64,000 nucleotides of DNA from Hofstenia miamia (lineage: Eukaryota > Xenacoelomorpha > Acoela), in assembly GCA_004352715.1 (NCBI GenBank), contig SCFE01000002.1:510216-574215 (forward strand), in the 5' to 3' direction. The position numbers and the translations under genes are program-made. The first letter of the stretch is position 1; each line of letters begins with the position of its first letter. This document shows positions 1-11,300 of this stretch, piece after piece. Under the pieces are notes generated by a model. The model was not told the DNA's origin and searched no databases. It was given only the letters and a program-made list of their open reading frames with translations.

Positions 1-179
1 CAAAACTGCTAAGAATTTTAAGCAAATCGCTATTCAGACAGCTTAACGATGAAAATATAGCTGAAGTCAAAAAAATTGGCCACTTCAAAATTTGACTATT
101 ATTATCTAAAGTTACTAGATGGCACTGGTACAATAGTTCAAAATATTGCCAAATGCTCGAGCAATTTGTACTATACGAA

Positions 180-727
180 ACCTGTTTATATCCCTATTCA
201 TGGATCTTAGAACAAGATGGAGCAACCCCTCATGCCTCAAAATCGACAAAATAATTTTTTACCAATTATACTATTCAAGTTATGCACCGAATTCGCTCAA
301 GCTCTATTCGTAATGCACTATGGGAGTTAAACAGTCATGAATTCATCGCGTCCGATCGTGGCAGAAACAACCAGCAAATTCTGCCTACGTCGTTCATTTC
401 GAATCTTACACAGATTGTGTGTAACTGGTTTATTCATGAGTGTGTAGAAAGTGTCAGTAAAGCCATTAATCAAAAGCAACGGAATATCTTATGCGCTGCG
501 AGGCATTTTCATTTCTACAAAAAGTGTGACATTTGTGCAAGGGCTCCTCATAGAGAACGTGTAGCAGATTCTGAAGGATTTTTTCGAGAAAAAAAATCCC
601 ACAAATCTGAAAGAATTAAATTTACATCCTTGAATTGCAACACCAAATAACTCAAGAAGTTAGAGTCCGTTTAATGGATTCAGTTTCAAGACGTTTATCT
701 GCTTGTCACGCTTTGCATGGCTAACTT
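180..727 (+). pseudogene. Tc1/mariner-like transposase remnant interrupted by a foreign block
   Basis: At about 199-252 the + strand reads WILEQDGATPHAS, the QDGAxPH motif around the second catalytic Asp of DDE_3-type transposases, followed by a stop. At about 630-711 another frame reads ILELQHQITQEVRVRLMD then SVSRRLSACHALHG, the usual C-terminal end of the same transposase class. The part normally in between (the third acidic residue) is replaced by the 296-556 block shared with the ORF at 1518-2672. No terminal repeats were identified. Confidence 0.55.
282..650 (+). pseudogene. Partial copy of the unknown ORF's C-terminal block
   Basis: A 122-codon frame whose residues 5-92 correspond to the DNA at 2263-2520 with few changes. 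Similarity starts abruptly near 296 and ends abruptly near 556, without splice signals at the borders. In this copy the first part reads RSSSIRNALWELNSHEF, whereas the longer gene reads the same bases in another frame because of a one-base insertion in GAATTC(T)AGCG. The shared remainder is SDRGRNNQQILPTSFIS through KKCDICARAP. Probably not a gene on its own. Confidence 0.5.
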
Positions 728-1517
728 GTCAAATAACTTTGTCGCCAGGTTACAAGCTGAGACAATTATATTTTCAAATATATTTTATAAGCCTCTTTTT
801 GTCTTCCGTTTATTATCAAAAATGTGTTTATAATGTGGCCACTTTTTTCACTTGAGCTATATGTGTCATTACATATGTCAATAATTGAATATTTCCTTCA
901 ATTTGAGTCTTGAGGGGTCAATATTAGGTTAAAATTGGACATTTTTATTGCTAAAATTTTAGATCTAAAAATTATTTTTAAGGTCATAATTTGCTTTGTC
1001 CTAATAATGACACGATAATTTTGATGTACCTTGACACTAAATCCTTATTGCTCATTTGATTTTAGGTGGGAAGATAAAAATATTTTCTTTACAAATTTTA
1101 AAAAAAAAATTTCTTCTAATTTGTATAAAATATGTTTTAAGTCAGATTTACATCTATAGTCCAGTTTCAAGATTAAATTCTCAGCTTAATAATGTTTCAC
1201 AGAATAGCCTTTTGTGAAATCAAAGACAAACTAAACGTGCTTGTATTTAGCAATAATTGCATCTTAATTTGACCGCTACTTGCTGAAGTTCGTGGGTTAT
1301 TGCAAGGACTAAAATTCGCTGCCTATGACTATTTTTAAAATTTTTAACTTGTAATTGCATAAAGCATATAATATATACATGGTAATCGTAAAATATTCTA
1401 TCATATAAACATTTTTCATCGTTCCTCAAATAGAATTCATGCTTTGCACATTATCGCATTATGCCGCTAGGTGTCGCCTTATAACTCACTACGCTCTGAA
1501 AGCATACTAATTTGTAA
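728..1517. other. AT-rich DNA, nothing recognised
   Basis: No coding, RNA or repeat signal that I can support. It lies between the mariner-like remnant and the start of the unknown ORF and would contain that ORF's promoter if it is transcribed. Confidence 0.5.
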
Positions 1518-2672
1518 ATGGATTGCCGCACTAACAGTAGATTTTGGCGGGCTAAGCGTTTAGTTTTCAAATCTAAACATTTGCGTTATTCAAGATATCA
1601 GAGATTAGCAAAGAAGAAACGTTTAGCTCAACTGTACCGGTTAGCATCCGGTGAAGAATATAAACTCATTCCCCATGAACAATCAAGTGGAAGAAATCAA
1701 CGTAACACTGAAATTGCAATTATTGTGCATTTACAAAACATTCAACATCAATTGATTCACCTCAACAGTATGTTTTCTCAATATAGTCATACATCTAAGA
1801 ACTCTCAACTTCAAACAATGCATGTACTGGAACGACTGGAAGCTTCCCAAGCACAAATGTTACATCAGTTAAACAAAATAGATTCCCAGTTATTTGCCTA
1901 TAGTGCATGTATTCAACCACACTCAGTGGGATATCAAATGCAGCCTACAATACCCAATCGAGTCTCCTCCCCTCTGCCTCTACAAGATTTGAAAAATCAG
2001 GAATTCTATGACCCTATTCATAATCAGCAGACTTTATGTTCAAAACTTTATCCAGCTATTTACCCAACTCCAAACGAGAGACTAATTGATATGAATGGAA
2101 AGTTATCTGTTCCCTCAAATGTATCACTGACTGAATTAAAGAAGTACTGCAAAGTCCATCAAATCAGAATTTGTAAATGGAAGCCACCGATCGATGTCTT
2201 CACTTTGACCATGGATGAACTGCAAATGTTATTTACAAAATTTAGATCAGGCAGTTCGTTCGCTCAAGCTCTATTCGTAATGCACTATGGGAGTTATACA
2301 GCCATGAATTCTAGCGCGTCTGATCGTGGCAGAAACAACCAGCAAATTCTGCCTACGTCGTTCATTTCGAAGCTTACACAGATTGTGCGTAACTGGTTTA
2401 TTCATGAGTGTGTAGAAAGTGTCAGTAAAGCCATTAATCAAAAGCAACGGAATATCTTATGCGCTGCGAGACATTGTCATTTCTACAAAAAGTGTGACAT
2501 TTGTGCAAGGGCTCCTCAACTGCCCGAGGCACATTTAAGAGCATTCGCAGATGAAAACGACCCTAAGTTCCACTTCGATTCTGAAAATGCTTTGGATATG
2601 ACAATAAAACCTAAAATTCCAATTAATGTCATTCCCTCACCAGAAGTTATAGATTTTTCTATACACGACTAG
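1518..2672 (+). CDS. Unknown 384-residue intronless ORF, possible BEN-like C-terminal region
   Basis: A continuous ORF from ATG at 1518 to TAG at 2670-2672. The N-terminus is strongly basic (RFWRAKRLVFKSKHLRYSR) and could bind nucleic acid. Residues about 65-135 are Gln/His-rich and helical (HLQNIQHQLIHLNSM, VLERLEASQAQMLHQLNKID), probably a coiled coil. Residues about 245-335 come from a block also present at 296-556; its predicted helices (LPTSFISKLTQIVRNWF) vaguely resemble a BEN domain. There are four Cys in CAARHCHFYKKCDIC, possibly metal-binding. I do not recognise the protein. Length, lack of introns and location beside transposase debris suggest a mobile-element accessory gene or retrocopy. 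An AT-rich tail follows, without a clear poly(A) signal nearby. Confidence 0.5.
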   Translation: MDCRTNSRFWRAKRLVFKSKHLRYSRYQRLAKKKRLAQLYRLASGEEYKLIPHEQSSGRNQRNTEIAIIVHLQNIQHQLIHLNSMFSQYSHTSKNSQLQTMHVLERLEASQAQMLHQLNKIDSQLFAYSACIQPHSVGYQMQPTIPNRVSSPLPLQDLKNQEFYDPIHNQQTLCSKLYPAIYPTPNERLIDMNGKLSVPSNVSLTELKKYCKVHQIRICKWKPPIDVFTLTMDELQMLFTKFRSGSSFAQALFVMHYGSYTAMNSSASDRGRNNQQILPTSFISKLTQIVRNWFIHECVESVSKAINQKQRNILCAARHCHFYKKCDICARAPQLPEAHLRAFADENDPKFHFDSENALDMTIKPKIPINVIPSPEVIDFSIHD

Positions 2673-5523
2673 TGTTATTTTTAAATTGCAATTTTAATTT
2701 TTTGTATATTTTACGTTTTGTGTACCCGTAAAATTCCAAGAACCTACATTTTTTAATTCTATTTTGAATTATTTATAATTTGCTTAAAGAATTTTTTCAT
2801 ATTTATACATACAGTGAAATTTGATGTATACTAATTGATTGTTCAACTTTCAGAGTCCTAGTTGAGAATCATTATGTCTATATAGGTTTTTCATAAAAAA
2901 TGTTTTTGTACAAGAAAAAAGTGATATAACTTAATTATTATTAAAACTGATAGCTTAATTATATTTATATATTATTTGACTTAATCATTTTCAAAAAAGA
3001 TGTTATGATATTGTTTCAGAAAAAAACACCCTGATTGAAGCATGCAGCTTATTAAAATCAAATTTGTGCATAAAAATCTAGAAAATTATCTTCATTGATT
3101 GTTAGCTATTGAAAAGCATTAAAATTTCGCTATTATAAACCATTGTGATTTAAATCAATTTTATCTTTAGAAATATCTATACAAAATCATCCTAATGCAG
3201 TATTAAATATTCTAAACTTGCGTCAGTCAAAAAGAAATATTTAAAGATTATTGTTAATTTCGATTGTGTGATCATGATTACACATTGTGCTATTTAACTG
3301 TTCGAAAAAAATTCATACTTAAATACTCTAAAAAAATTTAAATCCAAAAATGCTCAAAATAACTTATAGGTGAAGCATTAATACTCTTTTTTCATAATTT
3401 TTTTACTAAAGCTCAATTGCTGAAATTTTAAGAAATGTTTAAGAATTATACTTGGGATTAGTTTTTTTCATCAAAAAAATTTAAATAATTCTTGTAGTTT
3501 GCAACAAAAAATAAGAAAATTATATTTTTGAATACCTTTAAAGTGTCAGATACTGACTCAGTTTTAACATTTCGAGCCCTTTGCCTGCTATTAATATCAG
3601 AGTTAAGGTTGGGGGGTCCCCAAACCAATAAAGCTATTAGTAAATTTTGAATTTTGAGAAAATAATGAAATCTTCCAGAATATAAATTCAACTATTGCTG
3701 GTCACATTTCAACACCTAGGGTATATACATCTCCTCTCGTGTTTGAATCTGTAATTTAAATATGTTTACGATCTATCACCTCATTAAGAAAGATAAACTG
3801 GTTTGTAACATCAATCGAGAGTAATGTACCAAGAAATTTAGATTTTTTGAAATTAATAGATTTTGATAAGGACGTTAATATATTAACGCACTTGACTTTA
3901 GTAAAAAAGCAGGAAAGAAGTATTTATAAATTCGTGGTAAAAGCCACTATGTTTTAATTCAATTAGCTTCGGAAAAACTACTACTTTGTCTTTTATTTTT
4001 ATATGTAACACATTCTTAGTTACTTGCAATCTAAGATTTATTAGGTGACACAACATATAAAATTGTTTTACGCTACGCTTGACAAGTATAAGTTATACAG
4101 TTATATACTTAGGATACAATTATATATATATATATATATATANNNNNNNNNNNNNNNNNNNNNNNNNNNNNNNNNNNNNNNNNNNNNNNNNNNNNNNNNN
4201 NNNNNNNNNNNNNNNNNNNNNNNNNNNNNNNNNNNNNNNNNNNNNNNNNNNNNNNNNNNNNNNNNNNNNNNNNNNNNNNNNNNNNNNNNNNNNNNNNNNN
4301 NNNNNNNNNNNNNNNNNNNNNNNNNNNNNNNNNNNNNNNNNNNNNNNNNNNNNNNNNNNNNNNNNNNNNNNNNNNNNNNNNNNNNNNNNNNNNNNNNNNA
4401 TATATATATATATATATTGTTAATATAATTTGTATTTTTCAATATATTATATTAATTTCTACATTGTGTATTTTTTATTATATTAAAATTTTTGTTATTG
4501 TTATACATGTATTAATCTACAGTTGCAAGAAACGAAGTTCAATTATTCCTTGAAACACTAATAAACCATGTTAAACCATTTCGTAGCAGACCAATGCTGA
4601 AACCGCAAAGCATTAAAGATACCGAGAATTAAAACGATCAATAAAAGAAATTAAAATAAAATTAAAAACAAGTATCAGGCATACATTTAAAAACATGGTC
4701 CACATTTGAAGAAAAGACATGACGTACTGACATTGACTTTGAAATTCTGAACGTTTCGTGCATACATACAGTATATACTTACTGAACTCGCTTTTTGAAT
4801 ATAGATTCAATAGATTAACAGTATTCCTGTAGGATGAATACGTAGTTAACATTCCTGCAAATAGTGCTGTAATTCCATAAATATTAGTGCACTATGAAAG
4901 GAATTTATTAAAACTACTTTAGAAAAATTGAGGTATTTCGATAATTTATATAATAGCTCATCAATGTTTACACTTCCGATATTTTCACGTATCAAATTGT
5001 GGAGTACATGAAGTACAATTATACTTGTGTTATATACATTCACACAACTCATGCTCAGATAGCAGTTGGAAGTGAGTTTCAGGCTCACTTTATTCCCAGA
5101 TGATTATCTTTCAAACAGTGTATGATAAAAAAAACACGTATTTTTCTTTACAAGTTTTCAAAAAAACTTGAACAATGCCGTCATCAGAGCGTCCCGGCAC
5201 CAAAAAATTTTTTTTCCGCAATTGAGGCAAAATACATTTTAGTCACATATCTATGATGCTTTTACAATTAAATATCATCTAATATTCAAAAAGTTTGGAT
5301 GGTGAGGAAATAGTCCCCCTACAAGAATAGGGTTAATATGTTGGATTGCAATTATATACATTATGTAATGTTATCGAGGAATATATAATAGTATATACTA
5401 TATATTTTGTAATTTATATAATTGCCAAACAAACAGTATATGCAACTATAGATGAAAACAGTTTTATTAAAAATACATTTTATAATGCCAGAGATTTTGT
5501 TATGATCACATTTTAACTTTGGT
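2673..5523. other. AT-rich non-coding DNA with a gap in an (AT)n tract
   Basis: Only short, low-complexity frames. An assembly gap (4143-4399) is bordered on both sides by (AT)n (about 4122-4142 and 4400-4416), so it is an unresolved dinucleotide microsatellite. Two minus-strand frames at 4613-5088 show no recognisable domain. Confidence 0.6.
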
Positions 5524-6215
5524 CTTGCGCAGGCTAAGCCCGCTCTCGCTGTTATTACACCATTAGTGCTAGGCTTTAACTAAGCCACTCCCTTGCATGA
5601 TGCAGACATGGTTGGCATATAAAAACACCCCTGTTTTAAGACACGTTTTCAAACATGTTTTAGAACACCTGTTTTTCTATTAATATTTTTAAAAGTATTT
5701 TTTTATTATGACAACGTCACATAAAATTTTAGTAATTGAATTTTGCTGTAGTTGTATTTTTCAATGTAATGTATAATTAAACATATCAAGTGTATGATGA
5801 AATACATTGCCGCTGCCGCTTGATTCAACTTGGCTGACGCTGATGTCGTTTGTGACAAGATCTGCTTCCATAGAAAGTGGCTTCAGCATTATGGGACTCA
5901 CTAAGACAGAGCTGCGAAACAGTCTTTGCATGAAACACTCCAAAAATTCACTTTTGTCCAAACTGTTATGAAACAGAAATAAAGTTTTTCATGTAAAGTC
6001 GTTTTTTCGTATCAATTGTTCAGATTAAAACACCTGTTTTTAATCGAAAAAAACGTTTAAAACGTTTTTTATTAATAAAAAATTTCTTCAAAAAATGTGT
6101 ACTGCAATCATAAAAGCAACTCTTGTGTTGACAATATTTAAGTTTGTATTGGTAAGAGTTGATTAATGATGTCTGCAATTTATTTTAATCTTTGGCTTTA
6201 AGGCTAAGCGCGCAA
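5524..6215. repeat. Possible non-autonomous element with short inverted ends
   Basis: TTGCGCAGGCTAAGCC at about 5525-5540 is matched in inverse orientation by GGCTAAGCGCGCAA at 6202-6215. Inside, AAAACACCTGTTTTT-type motifs recur (about 5665 and 6030). No target-site duplication was found. Could be a MITE or chance. Confidence 0.25.
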
Positions 6216-7983
6216 TGATGATTTTTAATCTGCTCAATCAAATCTTCGTAAAGAAATTTTTTTCTCTAATCTGTTAGAACAGTTCCATTGTAGTATAAAA
6301 AAATTGTTTTGCATCTTCACGAATTACAGGGATTTGAGCGATTTTTACAAAATAGTCATCATCTATTGAATTACATTACAACATTTGACAAAACCATCCA
6401 ATTCAAAGTAATTTTAGTGATGAACATATACCTAACACACATAGAGACATTATTATTCAATGTGACCTCCATTGTTTGTTTGTTTCTGTCATGCAATTTG
6501 TTGTAAAATTTGCTCAAACACCCTATAGATTAGACACCTACATGTATGCTAAACAATGTCAAATGCTGCATATGCAAACACATGTTATGTTCACACATGA
6601 ATAATAGTTATTTAGTTGTCTATAGCTATAACTAAAAGGTCAGTTTTTATCCTAGGCCTTTTCGTTTTAAATATGGGAAAATTGATATCAGGCACAGAAG
6701 CAGTTGTTTAAGATAAAATAATAGCTCAGGTATTTAATAATATTCTAAGCAATAGCTTAATCCTCCTTTTCCAAATCATTTAATTCAGTTCAATTTTCAA
6801 AAACATCCTCTTAATAAAACTATTGTCATAATTTTGCTTTTTAATTGCTTGTAATGTTATAATTATAAAGCGCAGTTCGCTTCTCAATCAATCAATATTT
6901 CTCATCGTTGCGAATTTATCCATTAATTAATTGCAGTACGCACACATCTATTTAAAACACTATGTTCCATTTTAGTTGTCAACAGTTTAATCTTCGTGAA
7001 AATATAACATGTGGTAATTTTTTAATTGCTGGGATCATTTAATTGTTAGTGTGGACTGGTATAAAGAAAACCCCGTGTTCTATTTTCGTAAACTAAATAG
7101 TTTCTTGTTTACGTAAATTAAAAATCACTAGTGCCTAAATAGTAATTTTTAATTATGATTTTATTTTATTACAAGAATAGAACTACGCTTTACAGAGTTG
7201 CGCGAGAAAATCAAACCTATTTCGCGACACAAAACGCAATAATAGTTGTCTTACTTAACGACAACATAAAATATAATGCGCGATAAAGTAAATTGAAATT
7301 CGTTAGCAAAGCTAACAAGGAACCAAATCAGTCACAACTCTTATTTTTGTTCTTTTAGAGTACTTGTAATTGTCCTGTTTGAGGTAATTTTGTGTTTTAC
7401 ATTATTAAAGTGCGAGGACAATTCTTTTTGAAATCAAGAGTTGATTGGCGCTTGTTAATAATTGCTTTCGAGCAAATTTTCTAAAAAAGTTAACTACAAT
7501 CGACACCTGAGTGTTGTCATAATGTACAATCATCATATACTTAGTTATGATAATCAAATGTTTCTTTTGTGTAAATAAACTATCGCAATAATAAAGATTG
7601 TTCACTTAAATTTGCTTTTTGAATTTTGCATTATATTGTACAAACTTCTTAACTGCCCAATGAACACTATAATGTACAAACTCAGTGCGAGCAAAATAAT
7701 TAGAGATTTGATTAATTAAAAAAATTATTTTCTAAATTTTACTAAATAGGTATCTATGAAAAAATAAGATTTCGAAAACAAATAATTTAAGATGGCCTGG
7801 GCAGAACAAGGTTAACTTCGCGATTCACTCCTCGCGTAATGCTGTAGAACCCAGATAGAGCCACAAAGGACATATTCGTTTGCATTCTATTTTCAGTATA
7901 GCTTTGCAGTTGAGGCCGCTATTATAGTTTGCATTTCTACTTTAAATATAGTTTCTATTAAATACAATCAATTTTCTCATTAG
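6216..7983. other. AT-rich DNA upstream of the first visible ARAP exon
   Basis: Likely an ARAP intron, because exon 7984 needs an upstream ArfGAP exon. No CX2C zinc-finger exon was seen. A 65-codon frame at 6309-6506 has no recognised motif. Confidence 0.5.
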
Positions 7984-8359
7984 ATCACAACGAAACAAAT
8001 TTATTACCCAGAAGTATGTTCGCAAAGCATTCTTTGCACCGCACAAATTTCAAGAGAACTTAGCAGATTTGCACAAGGTATGCTTTATGCCTAACTTTAA
8101 AATAACTTAAATAAAATAATTACTGTATTTGAAGTTCCGATTCTAACATAATATCTATCATTTTCTAATTTAGGAAGTAATCCGTTTGCTTCAACAGAAT
8201 AATTTGGAGGACTCTTTGGATGATTTGCTTTCGGCTCTATTTTCTGGTGCTGATTTTTCTAATGAAGAAATCTCCAAGTGTTTGGACGACCTATCAGATG
8301 ATTATCAATATTTTGCCACATCTCTACGCAGTATTTCAGAAAAATATCACACAACTAAG
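7984..8359 (+). CDS. ARAP exons: end of ArfGAP domain and following helical region
   Basis: Exon 7984-8077 begins one base into a codon and encodes a stretch containing NKFITQKYVRKAFFAPHKF, the conserved tail of ArfGAP domains (N-x-F-I-x-x-K-Y), followed by LADLHK. The upstream CX2C zinc-finger exon was not found in 1-7983, where only AT-rich DNA, a gap and unrelated elements lie. Exon 8174-8359 (62 codons, phase 0 at both ends) continues with EVIRLLQQNN and ALFSGAD, which resembles the ankyrin-like stretch after the ArfGAP in vertebrate ARAPs (the LFSGAD motif). It is rich in Asp, Glu, Ser and Leu and probably helical. The ankyrin assignment is inference; the ArfGAP tail is well supported. 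Confidence 0.75.
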
Positions 8360-11300
8360 GTATCAATGCATAAAAAATTTCAAAAATGTGTAATTGTTAT
8401 CAATTTCAACAATCCTATTGGTTTGGGTTATTGCTTGAACAGTTGGTCCAAACGCACTCGTCAAAAGTCGTGATAAAATCCATGTCAATTTACATATATT
8501 TATATGAGGGCGTATGAAGTAGGCAAGTTAGTTTTCTGATCAAAGTGCGTAACTGCTTCCTTGTGAGTATTTGCGAAGGTTTCATTCTTTCAAAGTTCAA
8601 TATGACAGGCGACAGAGCGAAAAGTTCAATTTACCTGCACGTTTTGAAATGACGGCAATGAGAACTCCTAGAAAAAATCTGTTAAATATGCAGACTTCTC
8701 TATTTAACAGTCTATATTATTTAATAGAATTAGTTGTTTTCTGTTCCTTCTGTTATTTCCAATTACTTTTTCGCTTTATTGTTTTGTGAAGACGTAAATC
8801 TCTATTATGATTATGGTGGCAGCGGTCTTTACTATGTTGCTGGGGAATGCAGTTTTATGCGGTTTCATGTTTCAGATGTTTTAGTTTTTTCATTGTGTAT
8901 TTTTTCAATCTTCTGTTTTAATTGTTTTATAATTACATTAAATATGGGTAATTTACTTTTGTAATTTCATCTGCTTTATTACAGAAAATCTTTTATAAAA
9001 TTGCAACCACTAATTGGTTTATTTCTCATCAACAGCATAAAAATGATTATTTTTAAATTCCAAATAACTCTGCACTTTAAAATTAAGTACAAAATCCATT
9101 TTTAGAAATCAATAAATATATTTTTCTCAAATATGAATTAATTCTTAACTGTAAATCACTTGTCTTACATAGCTCTTGTCTAGTGCTGGTTCAATATGTG
9201 AAGTCTTGTAAATTTATTAAATTTAGAGTGTATTTGCGATCGGGGATTTTTAGGAGTCAAAGAAAGTTGCTTACGAGATGAGTGGTACATTAATGGTTCG
9301 AGTGCAGAGTGATCCTTTAATCGATATGTTCTGCATTATGAACGACCAGGAGCTTGTTCTATATGATGCTGAGGACAAAGAAAGGGTATGTATTATTTCA
9401 TTGCAAATATATTTTAGTGGAATGAGTAACGTTCAAAACTGTACAAATATTATATTAAGTAATGACAACTGTTATTTAAATATAGTTTCCATCATTTTCA
9501 AAAATTTTCTTGAGATCAACATCAGTTCCTTCAAAGCCCTAATCATTTGATGATGAGTGAAATGAGGCATTTGCTCATCCAAAAATGTAACGGTTAAACT
9601 TGTCTTAATTTCATTGCTTCATGAGGCCAACTTGTTTCTAAGTGAAAGTGTATATCTGTTGCTGAAAAGTTACATATTCTAAGCGTTTCAATGAAAAAAT
9701 ATGTTTTGCCTTTCGTATACTCCATCTTAAAAAATATTCTTATACGTTTGGCTGTTCGATTTTGAATTTCATTTTGAATTATGAATTTTTAATTTCAATT
9801 TATATGATAACATAGATGCCTATCTCTTGCTATATTTCTGATATATCTATTGCTACAATGATTTTAACAATAGAATATTTTATACAACATTTTAAAAGGA
9901 AATAAGCAGTTTTTTATGGGACAACCTATGTATCTATTTTAAAATTATACCAGAGTTCATTGAATTTATGCGATTTCTATAATGGATTGCGCCAAGATTC
10001 TTCTTTCAGCGTTTATCCCTTAAAGCTGCAACATAGAAAACCTACAAATATATGCAACATGGTGGGTCAATTTGACCCAAGCTTTTTGATATCATACCAA
10101 CACATATTAAGATAAAAAAAGCCAAACTTATGCTTGTATTTTCATAAAAGCAAACATAAAACGCTACACAGACAATAATAATAATAGTTCTAATTACATT
10201 TGCAACGTTTGCATAAAATTGGAGCATGATACTGATGGTCAGAACAAACAAATTTGAAACACATATAACAGATATCGCGTGTTTTTCTATCTCGAGATGT
10301 TTCGCGAAGGCAACATGTTAAACGTTTCGTTGAATTTGCAGTCAATTGTTGATTAAGTTTTGTCGCAATATATCCTAACGCACGTAAAGCTTTTTGCTGA
10401 GGTAGTTGTAGGTGCTTTATGGTCGCTCTATTTTTGAGCCAATTTGAAAGTAATTCCTCGCCAAGCGATTTTAAGAAGAGTCTTCTTTTATGAGATTGGC
10501 CATGATCAAAATTTGGAAAAAGGTGCTTAAATATAACAAATGCGTCCACGCCAGAAATATTTAAGCAGTTATAAAAGTAAGCCAAAGGTCTTCTTTGTGT
10601 ATGCTTTTGTAATAATGACACATCTGGTTGATAGCGTCAACGGCTCATTTGGTTTTATTGTATGATGAAATGCTTTCTGGCTTGCCGGTTGTTTCATCAA
10701 CTGCATTATCATCGTGCATACTTGATAGCAAAAAAACTAATTTATTTCGCTTAGCCTTATAGCTCACCAAGACTAGCTTGTCATGACAACCAAAACTCGA
10801 TGAGCCGACATCATGTCCAGCTAATATCTTCATGGTTACTGGAATTTCTTTGCGATGCTTCCTCAATGTTTCAACTAATGAAATATTTTTTTCAACAGAT
10901 ATTCTGCCAGAATAGCCGAAGTAAAATAATTGTCGATTGTTACATTGATACCAATGTTACTGTATGGCTGCATAAGTTCTTTTGCAACATCACTAACTAA
11001 ATCGGCATGCATTCTGTTGGGTTCAATTAGCCCAAGATAAGTTATACCATTCAAGACGTAATGGTTATTCACATTTGCACACAAAACAGTTTCATACCAT
11101 ATTTGTCGGGTTTTGATGGTAAAATATTGTCTGAAGGCAACACGAACTTGGAATGGTATCATCTGCTCATCTATTCATACAAACGTTCCAGCATTGTAAG
11201 ATTCACGGCAATTAGCAATAAATTTAGTCCAGAATAATGGAAAAGGAGCGAATTTGTCACGGAATTCACCACCTGCTTGTTGGGATCGATCGTCAAAACG

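Noticed and set aside
4045-4442. Open frames through (AT)n and N runs, also at 50423-51998, 53257-54144, 58647-59588 and 62984-63517
   Set aside because: They are produced by translating Ns and dinucleotide repeats; only the parts outside the gaps with real motifs were kept.
5761-5961. 66-codon minus-strand frame as a gene or hAT fragment
   Set aside because: No recognisable motif; it lies within a possible MITE and is short enough for chance.
6309-6506. Upstream ARAP exon following the CACGAATTACAG acceptor
   Set aside because: The frame has no ArfGAP residues (no CX2C, no GVHRxLG) and its donor is weak.
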